This document shows positions 42,901 to 50,659 of a stretch of DNA of 64,000 bases, piece by piece. The position numbers and the translations under genes were made by a program. A model generated the notes under the pieces. That model was not told the DNA's origin and did not search any database. It saw only the letters and a list, made by a program, of their open reading frames with translations. This DNA comes from Hyphomicrobiales bacterium. Lineage in GTDB: Bacteria; Pseudomonadota; Alphaproteobacteria; Rhizobiales; Methyloligellaceae. The stretch spans positions 1 through 64,000 of the forward strand of contig JAJFHN010000098.1 in assembly GCA_021775595.1 (NCBI GenBank). Reading direction: 5' to 3'. Positions within the stretch are counted from its first letter, which is position 1, and each line of letters opens with the position of its first letter.

Positions 42901-43290
42901 GGTGCGGCCAACCTTGTGCCTGCTTTGAACCTGTAGATTTTGGAGAGTTTCGCCTGAGAGAACGCGAGGAGCGTAAGTATCGAACGTCTTGGCCGTCGCT
43001 GTTGGGACGAGCATGCTGATCGGTTGGCCAAGCAGTTCTGCTTTGCCGTAGCCGAACATGATCATAAGCTGGTTGTTTACATGCTGAATTCGGCCGTTCG
43101 AATTAACGAGAGCAATGGCGCTGGGCATGGACTCGAGCAGACGCTCATTGGGCCCTCCGATCCGCCATCCGGCCTTGCTCTCGTTTGAACGGTCAGGGGG
43201 CGTGTCGCAATGAACATTGCGCGAGGCGTCCAGTACGCTCGATTTCTCGCGTGTTGACGTCATTGACCACCCGCAGCCCGCGTTCGGCAT
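39946..43290 (-). CDS. Multi-PAS GGDEF-EAL protein (c-di-GMP turnover)
   Basis: 1114 residues: five PAS-type sensor domains in tandem (about 50-165, 170-290, 297-415, 425-545 and 555-685), a GGDEF domain, and an EAL domain. The GGDEF active site is intact (ARLGGDEFAII, residues 764-768) with an RESD inhibitory site just before it. The EAL active site is intact too (SSFEALLRWHHP, 892-894; DDFGTGYSS). It could therefore both make and break c-di-GMP, with the net direction set by the PAS inputs. No transmembrane segment is seen, so sensing is cytoplasmic. Start: ATG 43290, with ATG 43263 as an alternative; neither has a strong ribosome site. PAS2 and PAS3 are similar to each other, suggesting internal duplication. 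Confidence 0.93.
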   Translation of the reverse strand: MPNAGCGWSMTSTREKSSVLDASRNVHCDTPPDRSNESKAGWRIGGPNERLLESMPSAIALVNSNGRIQHVNNQLMIMFGYGKAELLGQPISMLVPTATAKTFDTYAPRVLSGETLQNLQVQSRHKVGRTIHVRLSVSPQHKRTGGVRGLVYVLEDVTELKGAQDALHKNQALLQAILDNTPVHLHLKDLNGRYRLVNQRFADWWGLESGECIGKTADDLLDNPEELELLRESEQRVIETGEVVEKLVHDRGRDGKHGDWLLIKFPVAAPDGSVEAIGTVSFDVSERNRLEAAEQGLLKNQTLLQAIIDNTPFHLTLKSAEGKYLLVNDSFAKWWSRSPDEFENKYVFDLIEDDAATAELRAMENQVMEQGAVVEKELRISSPSGDVLDWLVLKFPISTPEGTIDAVGSISVDITDRKKAEALAQEQREQLDQIVRNVPEAVIAIDQHGIIETFNPSAEKTFGYVAAEAIGRNVNLLMPEPHKSGHDGYIRTYLETGNPKMLGVGPRHVKGLRKDGSEFPLELAIGEVRRGKQRAFVGIARDISDLLKTQKILEQQNERFNAALDNMSQGLVMFDGEQRLIVCNKRFAQLYDLPKELTESGTPLRAILENRVANGIYAGDDPERYVEDLVDWSNFDKAEPATQFHELSDERTMRILRHPIASGGWLVTHEDVTEQRRVEERIAYLAHHDHLTGLPNRVMLRERMKTLLERAKNGEGFALLCLDLDGLKGVNDTLGHPVGDELLKQVGERLRSCVRESDMVARLGGDEFAIIQNSKYMPQDAMSLAERICYEIGSPYNLKDHQIIVGTSIGIAIAPSDGSETDLLLNRSDMALYRAKSVGRGSYRLFDQEMETSIKDRRTLGLDLRKALANGELEVYYQPIINLEKIEVSSFEALLRWHHPQRGLVSPAEFIPIAERIGFISQLGEWVLRQACAEASTWSDDIKVAVNASPAQFKGGGLISAVVNALATTGLPAGRLELEITESVLLQDDKATLDTLHQLRDLGVHISLDDFGTGYSSLSYLSSFPFDKIKIDRSFISNLSDSEESFDIVQTIVGFASSLSVATVAEGVETRAQLEIVRKKGCTEAQGFLFSPPKPASHIARFLERRAKRAKQVA

Positions 43291-43776
43291 GACACTGTGC
43301 TGGTCAGTAGAGCTGCAAAGAACGCGGTCGATGGTCTTGCCGCGTCACGGTGTATTCGAACCAGGAAAAGCAGCATCTCTCCAACTGATTTGAGTTTCTC
43401 GAGAATATTGATCAATCGGAAACCCAGTACACATTCAAATCATGCTGAATACATAAATATGGAATACATCTTTATGAGATTTTCCTCACCGTAAGATGCT
43501 AGAATAGCGGTATTAATGAATTCCTACCCATGAAGTATTTGGTATATCCCTCCTAAATAAAGACGACCCAATTATCGAGTATTTCGTCTATATTTTTGCG
43601 CGACTTAGATCCAAGTTGAAACTCAATGGAAAGCCCAAACCATCTGGCTGGGCCATGTCTGGCGGCCAGATCGGTTGACCTCCGGCCTGCCTAGCGCTGA
43701 CCGGCATCTTTCGAGTAGCGTGCAGAATGTGAGTCGGCGGCGCCGAGGCGGCGGGCGGGCGACCGCGGGGATGCAC
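43291..43776. other. AT-rich divergent intergenic region
   Basis: Nearly 490 bases between the GGDEF-EAL gene and the malic enzyme. The stretch 43390-43620 is clearly more AT-rich than the genome average and should contain both promoters. I see no convincing -35/-10 pair, hairpin or small gene. The last 100 bases before the malic enzyme return to high GC. Confidence 0.55.
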
Positions 43777-45438
43777 ATGAGCGAACCTATCCGATCACGC
43801 CAAGTCCGGCCAAAGCCGCACGGCCAAGGTCTGCTCGAATTGCCGCAACACAATAAGGGCACGGCCTTCAGCTGGGAGGACCGGCTGGAAAACGGATTGC
43901 TTGGCTTGCTGCCGGCGCGCATCGAAACGCTGGAGCAGCAGGTGGCCCGCGCCCATCGCGCCTATGAGGCCAAGGAGTCCGATCTCGAGCGCCACATCTA
44001 TTTGCGGCAGCTGCAGGACTTCAACGAGACGTTGTTCTACCGGCTGATCATGGACCATCCCGCGGAGATGATACCCATCATCTACACGCCCACGGTGGGT
44101 GAAGCGTGCCAGAAATTCTCGGAGATCTATCGCAAGCCGCGGGGCTTGTTCATTTCCTATCCCGAGCGCGAGCACATCGAGAGCGTGCTGACCAACGCGG
44201 CGCTCGATGACGCCCATGTCATCGTGATGACGGACGCAGAAGCAATTCTGGGTATTGGTGATCAGGGCGCCGGCGGCATGGGCATTCCGATCGGCAAGCT
44301 GGCGCTCTACACCGCGCTGGGCGGCATCGATCCCAAGGTCTGTCTGCCGATCCTCATCGACGTTGGAACCAACAATCAGGCGTTGCTTGAGGATCCGCTC
44401 TATGTGGGCTGGCAGCACGAGCGTATCAGCGGCGCCGAATACGATGATTTTCTTGAAGCTGTGGTGCAGGGCATTGAGCGCGCTTTTCCCAACGCCCTGC
44501 TGCAATTTGAGGACTTCGGCGCACGAAACGCCAACGCGCTGCTAACGCGCTACCGCGAACGCCTGTGCTGCTTCAATGACGATATCCAAGGGACGGCGGC
44601 CGTCACGCTGGGAACGGTGCTGGCCGCCGTCTCGGCAACGGGCCGGGCTTTCAGGGACCACCGGTTTGTCATCTTCGGGGCAGGTGCTGCGGGCTGCGGC
44701 ATCGCCGGACAATTGGTGCGGGGGCTGATGGGCGAGGGCATGACGGAGACCCAGGCGCGTGAGCGCTTTCATCTGGTCGACCGCGATGGCTTGGTGCGCG
44801 AGGGATTGGCAAGCATCACCCCGACGCAACTGCCCTTTGCCCGCGCGAGGGAGGAGCTGCAAACCTGGAGCGGTGATTTCGAGCTCGCTTCAGTAATCGC
44901 CAACGCCAAGCCATCTGTCTTGATCGGCGTTTCGGGTCAGACAGGCAAATTCAGCCAGGAGGTCGTTGCGTTGATGTCGCAGCTCAATGAGCGGCCAATC
45001 ATCTTTCCGCTGTCCAATCCGACGAGCCGGGCCGAAGCAGAACCCGCCGACGTGATCGCTTGGAGCGATGGGCGGGCGCTTGTGGCGACGGGGAGTCCGT
45101 TTCCGCCGGTCGTTCACGGGGGACAAACCTATTCGATTGCTCAGTGCAACAACGCCTATGCCTTTCCCGGAATTGGGCTCGGGGTGATCGGCGTAGGTGC
45201 ATCCAGAGTGACCAACGAGATGTTCATGGCCTGCGCGCATGCAATTGCAGCCGCCGCACCCGACCAGGGTGTTGCGGGAGCGCCGCTGCTGCCGCCGCTC
45301 ACCGATATCCGCCCGCTCAGCCGCGATATCGCACTCGCGGTCGGGCGGGTCGCGACCGAGCAGGGCCTGGCGGAGTGTCGCTCGATCGACGAAGTCGAGT
45401 GGATGATTGACGCGGCGGTTTGGACGCCCACCTACTGA
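43777..45438 (+). CDS. maeA: NAD-dependent malic enzyme (malate dehydrogenase, oxaloacetate-decarboxylating)
   Basis: A 553-residue malic enzyme of the large class: YTPTVGEACQKFSEIYRKPRGLFISY with the catalytic Tyr, VIVMTDAEAILGIGDQGAGGMGIPIGKLALY with the substrate loop, LQFEDFGARNANALLTRYRERLCCFNDDIQGTAAV with metal ligands, and a Rossmann GAGAAGCGIAGQLVRG. It converts malate to pyruvate plus CO2 in the cytoplasm. The class resembles E. coli SfcA/MaeA and not the shorter malic enzyme fused to phosphotransacetylase. ATG 43777 has GCGGGG six bases upstream; an in-frame ATG two codons earlier is less well placed. Its 3' end overlaps the convergent glycosyltransferase gene by 7 bp. Confidence 0.93.
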   Translation: MSEPIRSRQVRPKPHGQGLLELPQHNKGTAFSWEDRLENGLLGLLPARIETLEQQVARAHRAYEAKESDLERHIYLRQLQDFNETLFYRLIMDHPAEMIPIIYTPTVGEACQKFSEIYRKPRGLFISYPEREHIESVLTNAALDDAHVIVMTDAEAILGIGDQGAGGMGIPIGKLALYTALGGIDPKVCLPILIDVGTNNQALLEDPLYVGWQHERISGAEYDDFLEAVVQGIERAFPNALLQFEDFGARNANALLTRYRERLCCFNDDIQGTAAVTLGTVLAAVSATGRAFRDHRFVIFGAGAAGCGIAGQLVRGLMGEGMTETQARERFHLVDRDGLVREGLASITPTQLPFARAREELQTWSGDFELASVIANAKPSVLIGVSGQTGKFSQEVVALMSQLNERPIIFPLSNPTSRAEAEPADVIAWSDGRALVATGSPFPPVVHGGQTYSIAQCNNAYAFPGIGLGVIGVGASRVTNEMFMACAHAIAAAAPDQGVAGAPLLPPLTDIRPLSRDIALAVGRVATEQGLAECRSIDEVEWMIDAAVWTPTY

Positions 45439-46163
45439 TTTGGCCGGGCGCGAACAGGACGAGTGAACCGTGGTCCGTACGCGAAGGCAAACCTAGCAAT
45501 CGTCCAAATGATTTTGATACCGGCCATGACCGTGCCCTTAAGGGTGCCGGATATTTTCGACGTGCCGATGCGTTGCCGGTAGCCGACCGCAACCTCACGG
45601 GTAGCCAAGCCTGCAAGGACGGCCTTGATTTGCATCTCGATCGTCCAGCCATAATTGCGGTCAGCCATGGCGAGCGACTTGAGGGCATCGGAGCTGATCG
45701 CACGGAACGGCCCCAAATCGGTGTATTCGGTGCGCCAGAGCAGGCGCATCAGGCGGCAGGCCAGCCAATTGCCGAAGCGCTGCTGGGGGGTCAGTGCGCC
45801 GGCGTGAACGCCATCTCCCCGGCGCGCGCCCAAAACGAATTGACATTCGCCCGCCGCGATCGGATCGACCAGTTGGGCCATTTGAGCGGGTTGATCGGAA
45901 TGATCGCCATCCAGGAAAACGACGATCGAGACGTCGTCGAGGGTCGCGATACCGCGCAGACAAGCAGCGCCATAGCCTCGCTGGGGCTCGTGCACCACTG
46001 TTGCGCCCGCGGCGCGCGCTCGTTCTGGCGTGGCATCATCTGAGCCGTTGTCCACGACCACGATCTGATCGACCCAAGCGGGGATTTCGCCAATGACCTT
46101 GGCGATGGCGCGCTCCTCGTTGAGCGCTGGGATAACGACGCCGACGCTTTTGCCTTGGCGCAC
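45432..46163 (-). CDS. Family 2 glycosyltransferase (polyprenyl-phosphate sugar synthase type)
   Basis: A 243-residue GT-A enzyme: VGVVIPALNEERAIAKVIGEIP, VVDNGSDDAT and VVFLDGDHSDQPAQMAQLVDPI with the metal-binding DGD. This matches dolichyl/polyprenyl-phosphate mannose or glucose synthase-like transferases. It lacks C-terminal membrane helices but has hydrophobic patches that could touch the membrane. It follows a membrane glycosyltransferase by 3 bp, which suggests this enzyme charges a lipid carrier that the membrane enzyme then uses. GTG start. The acceptor is unknown. Confidence 0.8.
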   Translation of the reverse strand: MRQGKSVGVVIPALNEERAIAKVIGEIPAWVDQIVVVDNGSDDATPERARAAGATVVHEPQRGYGAACLRGIATLDDVSIVVFLDGDHSDQPAQMAQLVDPIAAGECQFVLGARRGDGVHAGALTPQQRFGNWLACRLMRLLWRTEYTDLGPFRAISSDALKSLAMADRNYGWTIEMQIKAVLAGLATREVAVGYRQRIGTSKISGTLKGTVMAGIKIIWTIARFAFAYGPRFTRPVRARPNQ

Positions 46164-46166
46164 CGC

Positions 46167-47618
46167 TCAGGACCTTGTCGGAACGGGGCCGCGCTGGCTG
46201 CGCAATCGCGCGAACCACAAGGCCAAAAGCGCCCAAGCAGGCAGCCAAATGAGCCAAACGAGCTTCTGGCTGAAGACGTCATAGGCATCGCGCGCGATGA
46301 AGTGGAACGACGCGTAATAGAGCGGCAGCGTGGCGGTCAAGACAAGCAGCCCATAGAGCGGCACGAAAGGCAGGAACGGTGCGATCCAAAGATAGTACCA
46401 GGGGAATTGGGCGGGCATCAGCAAAAACAGAGCCACAACGAGAATGGCCGAGCGCTGCATCAGATCATGGGCGTTTTCCAACCTGCGCTGGGCGAGCACC
46501 AGCGACAGCACGGCGAGCGCCAGTCCGACAAATCCGCGGCTCAGCAATGCGGGCTCAAGCGCCGTGAGACCAAGCCAAGCCTGAAGGATTGCGAACACGT
46601 GTTCGATCAGCGGGAACAACGCGCTGTTGGTCGTCCAGCCTTTGGCGTAAGCGACGAGCCCGGAGGATGCATCGAGCCCGCCGGCCAGCATCGGCCAGGC
46701 AAAAAGACCGGCGGCGAACGCGCTCGCTGCGACTGCAAGGCCGAGCGCAACTGGCCGGGCGAGCAGCGGGCGCCAGATGAGCGGCAGCAGCAGCGCCGGC
46801 CAAATCTTGATGCCCGCCGCCGCGACCAAGGCGGCGGTGGCCAGCAACGGGCGCGAGCGGACGGCAAGCAGAAGCGCAGCCAACACCAGCGGCAGCAGCA
46901 ACACGTCCATATGGGCTGAATTGACGACTTCCTTGACCACCAGTGGGTTCCACCAGTAGAGCGCGGACCAAGCTGCGGGCCGGCCAGCCGCGGCCAACAG
47001 CAGCAGGATAAGGCCAAACGCGGCCCCGTCGCACGCAAGACAAACCAGGCGCCAAGCCGTCAGGCTCCATGGACCGAGCCAGTGCGCCAACGCAAACGCC
47101 GCCTGCGCTATGGGCGGATAGAGGGTTTTGAGGTGGGGGTGATTGACGCGCCCCAGAACTTCGCCGGACTCGCGCGCCAGCCGGCCGATCGATGACTCAG
47201 GATCGGCGGATTTGGCCGCTTGCGGCGTCGCCGCGTAGGGATTGAGCGCATGCGCCGTTTGTCCGCCGTCCCAGAGATAGCGCTGGTAATCGTCTTCCAG
47301 CACAGGTTCGCTTGCCAACAGGCTCAGGCGCATGAAGACACCGACGGCGATGATCGCGATCAGCGTGAAGCGTTCGGTGTGGCGCGCTCGCGACGCCTTG
47401 CCGATCAAAGGGGGAAGCGTTTGATAGATCAAGCCAGCTGCCACAAGCAGCGCCACGGCGGCGAAAACGGGCATATCGACCACCAAATAAGCATAGCCAA
47501 AACGCGGCGACAGCAGCGCGAACGCGCCGGTGAGCGCGACAAGACCCGTGCCGGCTAGGATCAGTAGGAGCTGGTGGTGCGCGATACGCGGAGGTCGTGG
47601 CAACGGTCCACACTGCAA
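46167..47618 (-). CDS. Polytopic membrane glycosyltransferase (GT-C type, GT87-like)
   Basis: A 483-residue protein with about 11 hydrophobic segments. The first large extracytoplasmic loop has the EDDYQRYLWDGGQTAHALNPYAATP motif typical of lipid-linked mannosyltransferases (GT87/PIG-M-like), with the acidic DD pair as the likely catalytic site. Later helices include YWWNPLVVKEVVNSAHMDVLLLPLV. It would move a sugar from a polyprenyl-phosphate donor, probably made by the product of the next gene. The start is uncertain: TTG 47618 has a GAGG upstream but other rare starts are possible. Confidence 0.75.
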   Translation of the reverse strand: MQCGPLPRPPRIAHHQLLLILAGTGLVALTGAFALLSPRFGYAYLVVDMPVFAAVALLVAAGLIYQTLPPLIGKASRARHTERFTLIAIIAVGVFMRLSLLASEPVLEDDYQRYLWDGGQTAHALNPYAATPQAAKSADPESSIGRLARESGEVLGRVNHPHLKTLYPPIAQAAFALAHWLGPWSLTAWRLVCLACDGAAFGLILLLLAAAGRPAAWSALYWWNPLVVKEVVNSAHMDVLLLPLVLAALLLAVRSRPLLATAALVAAAGIKIWPALLLPLIWRPLLARPVALGLAVAASAFAAGLFAWPMLAGGLDASSGLVAYAKGWTTNSALFPLIEHVFAILQAWLGLTALEPALLSRGFVGLALAVLSLVLAQRRLENAHDLMQRSAILVVALFLLMPAQFPWYYLWIAPFLPFVPLYGLLVLTATLPLYYASFHFIARDAYDVFSQKLVWLIWLPAWALLALWFARLRSQRGPVPTRS

Positions 47619-47679
47619 ACGCCTCGCAAGAGGCAGGAGCGCCCGCGGCTTTGATGCGAAGTCCGCAGGTTAGTGGGCG

Positions 47680-47877
47680 CTAGTATGACCCACGCGGGCT
47701 CTCGGGGACACAGCGTTGTTTGTCGTCGCTCCAGACTTTGCCATCTGGGCAGGCCTGCTGCATGACGATTGAAGGAGGCGTGACGGCCGACCGCGTATCA
47801 GCGTGCGTCGGGCTGAGCGACAGCAAGCTCAACATGGCGGCGAAGGCGGCGAAGAGAACGAGTTTGGTGACGGTCAT
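47680..47877 (-). CDS. Small secreted protein with one Cys pair
   Basis: A 65-residue protein: a clean signal peptide (MTVTKLVLFAAFAAMLSLLS...HA) and a short mature part ending in CPDGKVWSDDKQRCVPESPRG, a two-Cys loop resembling small chitin-binding or EGF-like fragments found in many alphaproteobacterial exported peptides. GAGGGATATC precedes the ATG. It stands alone, 60 bp from the membrane glycosyltransferase. The function is unknown. Confidence 0.75.
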   Translation of the reverse strand: MTVTKLVLFAAFAAMLSLLSLSPTHADTRSAVTPPSIVMQQACPDGKVWSDDKQRCVPESPRGSY

Positions 47878-48005
47878 CTGATATCCCTCACAGTATGGCG
47901 TAGCCAGTTGGGTGATCGAGTGTTGCGGCCAAGCCTAATCGAGATTCGCCTCACGCGGAGTCAATTCCCCGTTACGGCCGATCCAACTCTACCGCCTCGC
48001 CCGTT

Positions 48006-48362
48006 CTAAGCCTGGCGTTTGCTGAGGTAGCGGGGGTTGGAAATCTCGAGTTTGGCGCAGACATAAGCCAGCAGGATGTCTCGCAATTCCGGGTGTGTGG
48101 CCGCACTGATGTGCCCGGCGCGAATGGCAGCGGCCAAGGCCTTCAGTTCAGCCGATCCGCTGCTTGCGGTTTTCTCAGTCAGGCCTTCCAACAGCTTGGC
48201 CGGGTCGTCGCGCTCAAGGGCGCGCGCGGCGATGTCCATGGCGTTGGCCACCATGGCGCCGATATAGCGCTTGGATCCCGACAGCTCTTCGAGAACCTCC
48301 GAGCGGTAAGTTTTGTGTGCGATCTCCAGCAGCTGGCGCGATGTCTCGGTGTTGTCAGACAC
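48006..48362 (-). CDS. lvaB: DUF6285 protein, LvaB-like partner of the kinase
   Basis: A 118-residue helical protein (ETSRQLLEIAHKTYRSEVLEELSGSKRYIGAMVANAMDIAARAL). It starts with GTG 48362 inside the end of the kinase gene (8-bp overlap), so the two are translationally coupled. In Pseudomonas putida the levulinic acid operon has a small helical protein, LvaB, required for activity of the LvaA kinase. Size, partner and coupling here match. The DUF6285 family assignment is from memory of the pattern. Last gene of a four-gene operon. Confidence 0.7.
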   Translation of the reverse strand: MSDNTETSRQLLEIAHKTYRSEVLEELSGSKRYIGAMVANAMDIAARALERDDPAKLLEGLTEKTASSGSAELKALAAAIRAGHISAATHPELRDILLAYVCAKLEISNPRYLSKRQA

Positions 48363-49425
48363 GGCTCGGGTCCTTTGCCCCATCCAGCGCTGCAATATCC
48401 ATCAGCGCATCGAATTCCATTTCGGGCGCCATCATCCCGGTCAGCAGGAGCTCGAGCGATTCCTCCTTGCCCGAGCTGTGCCGCTCGCCCTGCAGCAGTG
48501 CTACGATGGCCCAGCGGGCGGCCGCCATCACCTCCCAATAGGGCACGATCTTGGGGTCGAGCGGTGTCGATGAGACGCCGTCATAACCGCGATAGAAGGC
48601 CGCCCGGCTGCCGATGCCGCCTGCTTCGCGTTCGTTGGCGCCGAACCGCCAGCACTTGGCGCAAAACCAGCCGACATCCTCGTGCCGGTCTCCCCAATGG
48701 GCAAATTCCCAATCGAGAATGGCGGTCAGCCGGCCGTCATCGACCATGTAATTTCCGGTGCGGTAATCGGAATGACAGAGCACGATGGCCGAAGCGGCGG
48801 GCGCGTTTTCTTCGAGCCAGGCCAGAATGTATTCAAGGGCCGGGTGGGGCTCTTCGATGTCGGTGTCGAGGTGCCGGCGCAAGCCCTCCACTTGGTGGCG
48901 TGCCGGATTGTCTGGCGGCGGGCCCATGAAATCGAGCTGCGGGCGTGGGGGAGTGACCGAGTGGATTTTAGCGAGCTCGGCGCCCAAGCGTTCGGCCAGC
49001 GCTTCGCCGAAATTCGCGACCTCGGGGTCGCGCGTGATTTTGCGCCCTTGGGCGATGCCGCTGGCAAAGCCGGTGACCATAAAGGGCGCGCCGATCAGAT
49101 CGCGGTCATCCGATTGAGCGATGGGATCAGGCACGGTGACGCCGGCGGCGTGGGCTGCCTCCAAACAGGCGAACTCCTGGTTCTTCTGGTGGCTAAGCGC
49201 GACGCCCGAGGGCGCATCGGTGCGCAGCACCCAGTCGTGCGTGCCAGCGTGCGCGCCGCCCTCGACGCGCGCTCCCAGCCGCCAGTTTTCGCCAATCGCG
49301 CCGCCGGACAGCAGTTCGACTGGTCCAAGTGCGACGCGGCTGGCGCCGATCGTTGCCGCCAGCCAGGATTCCAGCGGTTTCAGATTGTCGGGATCGAGCG
49401 TGCGTGGCCTGGCCGCGTGCGCCAT
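48355..49425 (-). CDS. lvaA: APH-family acyl-CoA kinase, LvaA-like
   Basis: A 356-residue aminoglycoside-phosphotransferase fold protein: LLSGGAIGENWRLGA (ATP loop), the catalytic Brenner motif HSDYRTGN in IVLCHSDYRTGNYMVDDG, and the metal-binding LDWEFAHWGD. This subgroup is not an antibiotic enzyme. It includes the kinase domain of mammalian ACAD10/ACAD11 and LvaA, which phosphorylates the 4-hydroxyl of 4-hydroxyacyl-CoA. It is encoded directly after an ACAD10/11-like dehydrogenase, with stop and start overlapping by one base (TGATG), and before its LvaB-like partner. These links support a 4-hydroxyacid role. ATG 49425 is chosen from the overlap. Confidence 0.8.
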   Translation of the reverse strand: MAHAARPRTLDPDNLKPLESWLAATIGASRVALGPVELLSGGAIGENWRLGARVEGGAHAGTHDWVLRTDAPSGVALSHQKNQEFACLEAAHAAGVTVPDPIAQSDDRDLIGAPFMVTGFASGIAQGRKITRDPEVANFGEALAERLGAELAKIHSVTPPRPQLDFMGPPPDNPARHQVEGLRRHLDTDIEEPHPALEYILAWLEENAPAASAIVLCHSDYRTGNYMVDDGRLTAILDWEFAHWGDRHEDVGWFCAKCWRFGANEREAGGIGSRAAFYRGYDGVSSTPLDPKIVPYWEVMAAARWAIVALLQGERHSSGKEESLELLLTGMMAPEMEFDALMDIAALDGAKDPSRV

Positions 49426-50627
49426 CACACACCCCAAGACCAGAAGTCGCTGCCTTCCTTGGCGTAGAAACGGGCCAGCACCATTTTGTGCACTTCGTCA
49501 GCGCCGTCGACGAGCCGAGCCTGGCGTGCGTAGCGGTACACCCATTCGAGGATCGTATCCTTGGAATAGCCGCGCGCACCGTTGAGTTGGATGCAGGTGT
49601 CGGCCGCCTTGTGCAGCGTGTCGGCGACATGCACCTTGGCCATGGAAACCTCTTTGCGCGCATAGTCACCCTGATCGAGCGTCCAGGCGGCCTGCATCAC
49701 GAGCAACCGGCCAATCTGAATTTCGTAAGCCAGTTGCCCCATCTTGAGCTGCACGGATTCATGATCGGCCAGCTTGACGCCAAAGGCTTCGCGTTCGTTG
49801 ATATAGGCCTGGGCGATTTCCATGCAGCGCTTGGCCAGTCCAAGCCAACGCATGCAATGGGTGAGACGGGCCGGGCCGAGGCGGATTTGGGTGACGCGCA
49901 GACCGTCGCCCACCTCCATCAGGCGCTGGTCGTCGGGAATTTCGAGCCCGTCAAACGTCAGCTCGCAGTGGCCGCCATGTTCTTCGGGTCCCATGATCGG
50001 AATGCGCCGCGTGATTTCCCACCCCGGTTGATCGGCATCGAACAGAAAAGCCGACAGGCCCCGGCGGGCGTCATCGGAAGTGCGCGCAATCAGAATGAAA
50101 TAACGCGCCCAGCCGGCGCCGGTGATGAACCATTTGTGGCCATTGATGATCCAATTATCGCCCTTCTTTTCGGCGTAGGTGCGGATCATGCCGGGATCGG
50201 AGCCGCCGCCTGGATGGGGTTCGGTCATGGCGAAGGCGCCGCGCAGTTCACCCTTGATCGTGGGATACAGCCAGCGCTCTTTCTGGGCGTCCGTCGCCAC
50301 CTGATTCAACAGGCGCATATTGCCGTCGTCGGGTGCGGCGCAGTTAAAACAGACTGGCCCAAAGATCGAACGATTGGCCTCCTCATACATCACCGCCTGA
50401 CCGACGAAGGGCAGACCCATGCCGCCGTGTTCCTTGGGCATTTGAGGCGACCAGAGTCCCTCGGCGCGCGCTTTCTCGCGCACGGTCTCCAGCACATCGC
50501 CGCGGATGTTTTCGTGGTCGTCATAATTGCCGCGGTCCAATTCGAGCGGAAGGATATGGTCGGCGACGAAGGTCCGCACCCTTAAGCGCGTTTCCTCAAT
50601 CTCGGGCGAGAGCGTGAAGTCGATCAT
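49425..50627 (-). CDS. lvaC: Acyl-CoA dehydrogenase of the ACAD10/11-LvaC group
   Basis: A 400-residue flavoenzyme: FAMTEPHPGGGSDPGMIRTYAEKKGD (FAD/substrate strand), KWFITGAGWARYFI, and C-terminal YRYARQARLVDGADEVHK. In place of the catalytic-Glu context of classic fatty acyl dehydrogenases (YEGTSEI) this has VDGADEVH, the form seen in ACAD10/11-type enzymes (ADGPDEVH). In the lva pathway LvaC works on the phosphorylated 4-hydroxyacyl-CoA made by LvaA. Gene order SDR, this gene, kinase, DUF6285 supports that assignment. It follows the SDR by 32 bp. It could alternatively be an ordinary medium or long-chain dehydrogenase. Confidence 0.82.
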   Translation of the reverse strand: MIDFTLSPEIEETRLRVRTFVADHILPLELDRGNYDDHENIRGDVLETVREKARAEGLWSPQMPKEHGGMGLPFVGQAVMYEEANRSIFGPVCFNCAAPDDGNMRLLNQVATDAQKERWLYPTIKGELRGAFAMTEPHPGGGSDPGMIRTYAEKKGDNWIINGHKWFITGAGWARYFILIARTSDDARRGLSAFLFDADQPGWEITRRIPIMGPEEHGGHCELTFDGLEIPDDQRLMEVGDGLRVTQIRLGPARLTHCMRWLGLAKRCMEIAQAYINEREAFGVKLADHESVQLKMGQLAYEIQIGRLLVMQAAWTLDQGDYARKEVSMAKVHVADTLHKAADTCIQLNGARGYSKDTILEWVYRYARQARLVDGADEVHKMVLARFYAKEGSDFWSWGV

Positions 50628-50659
50628 GATTTGAGGTCTTTCTCACAGATACCGGGCGA

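Noticed and set aside
48355-49425. Aminoglycoside resistance gene
   Set aside because: The APH fold is present, but operon context and similarity to ACAD10/11 and LvaA kinases point to acyl-CoA phosphorylation.
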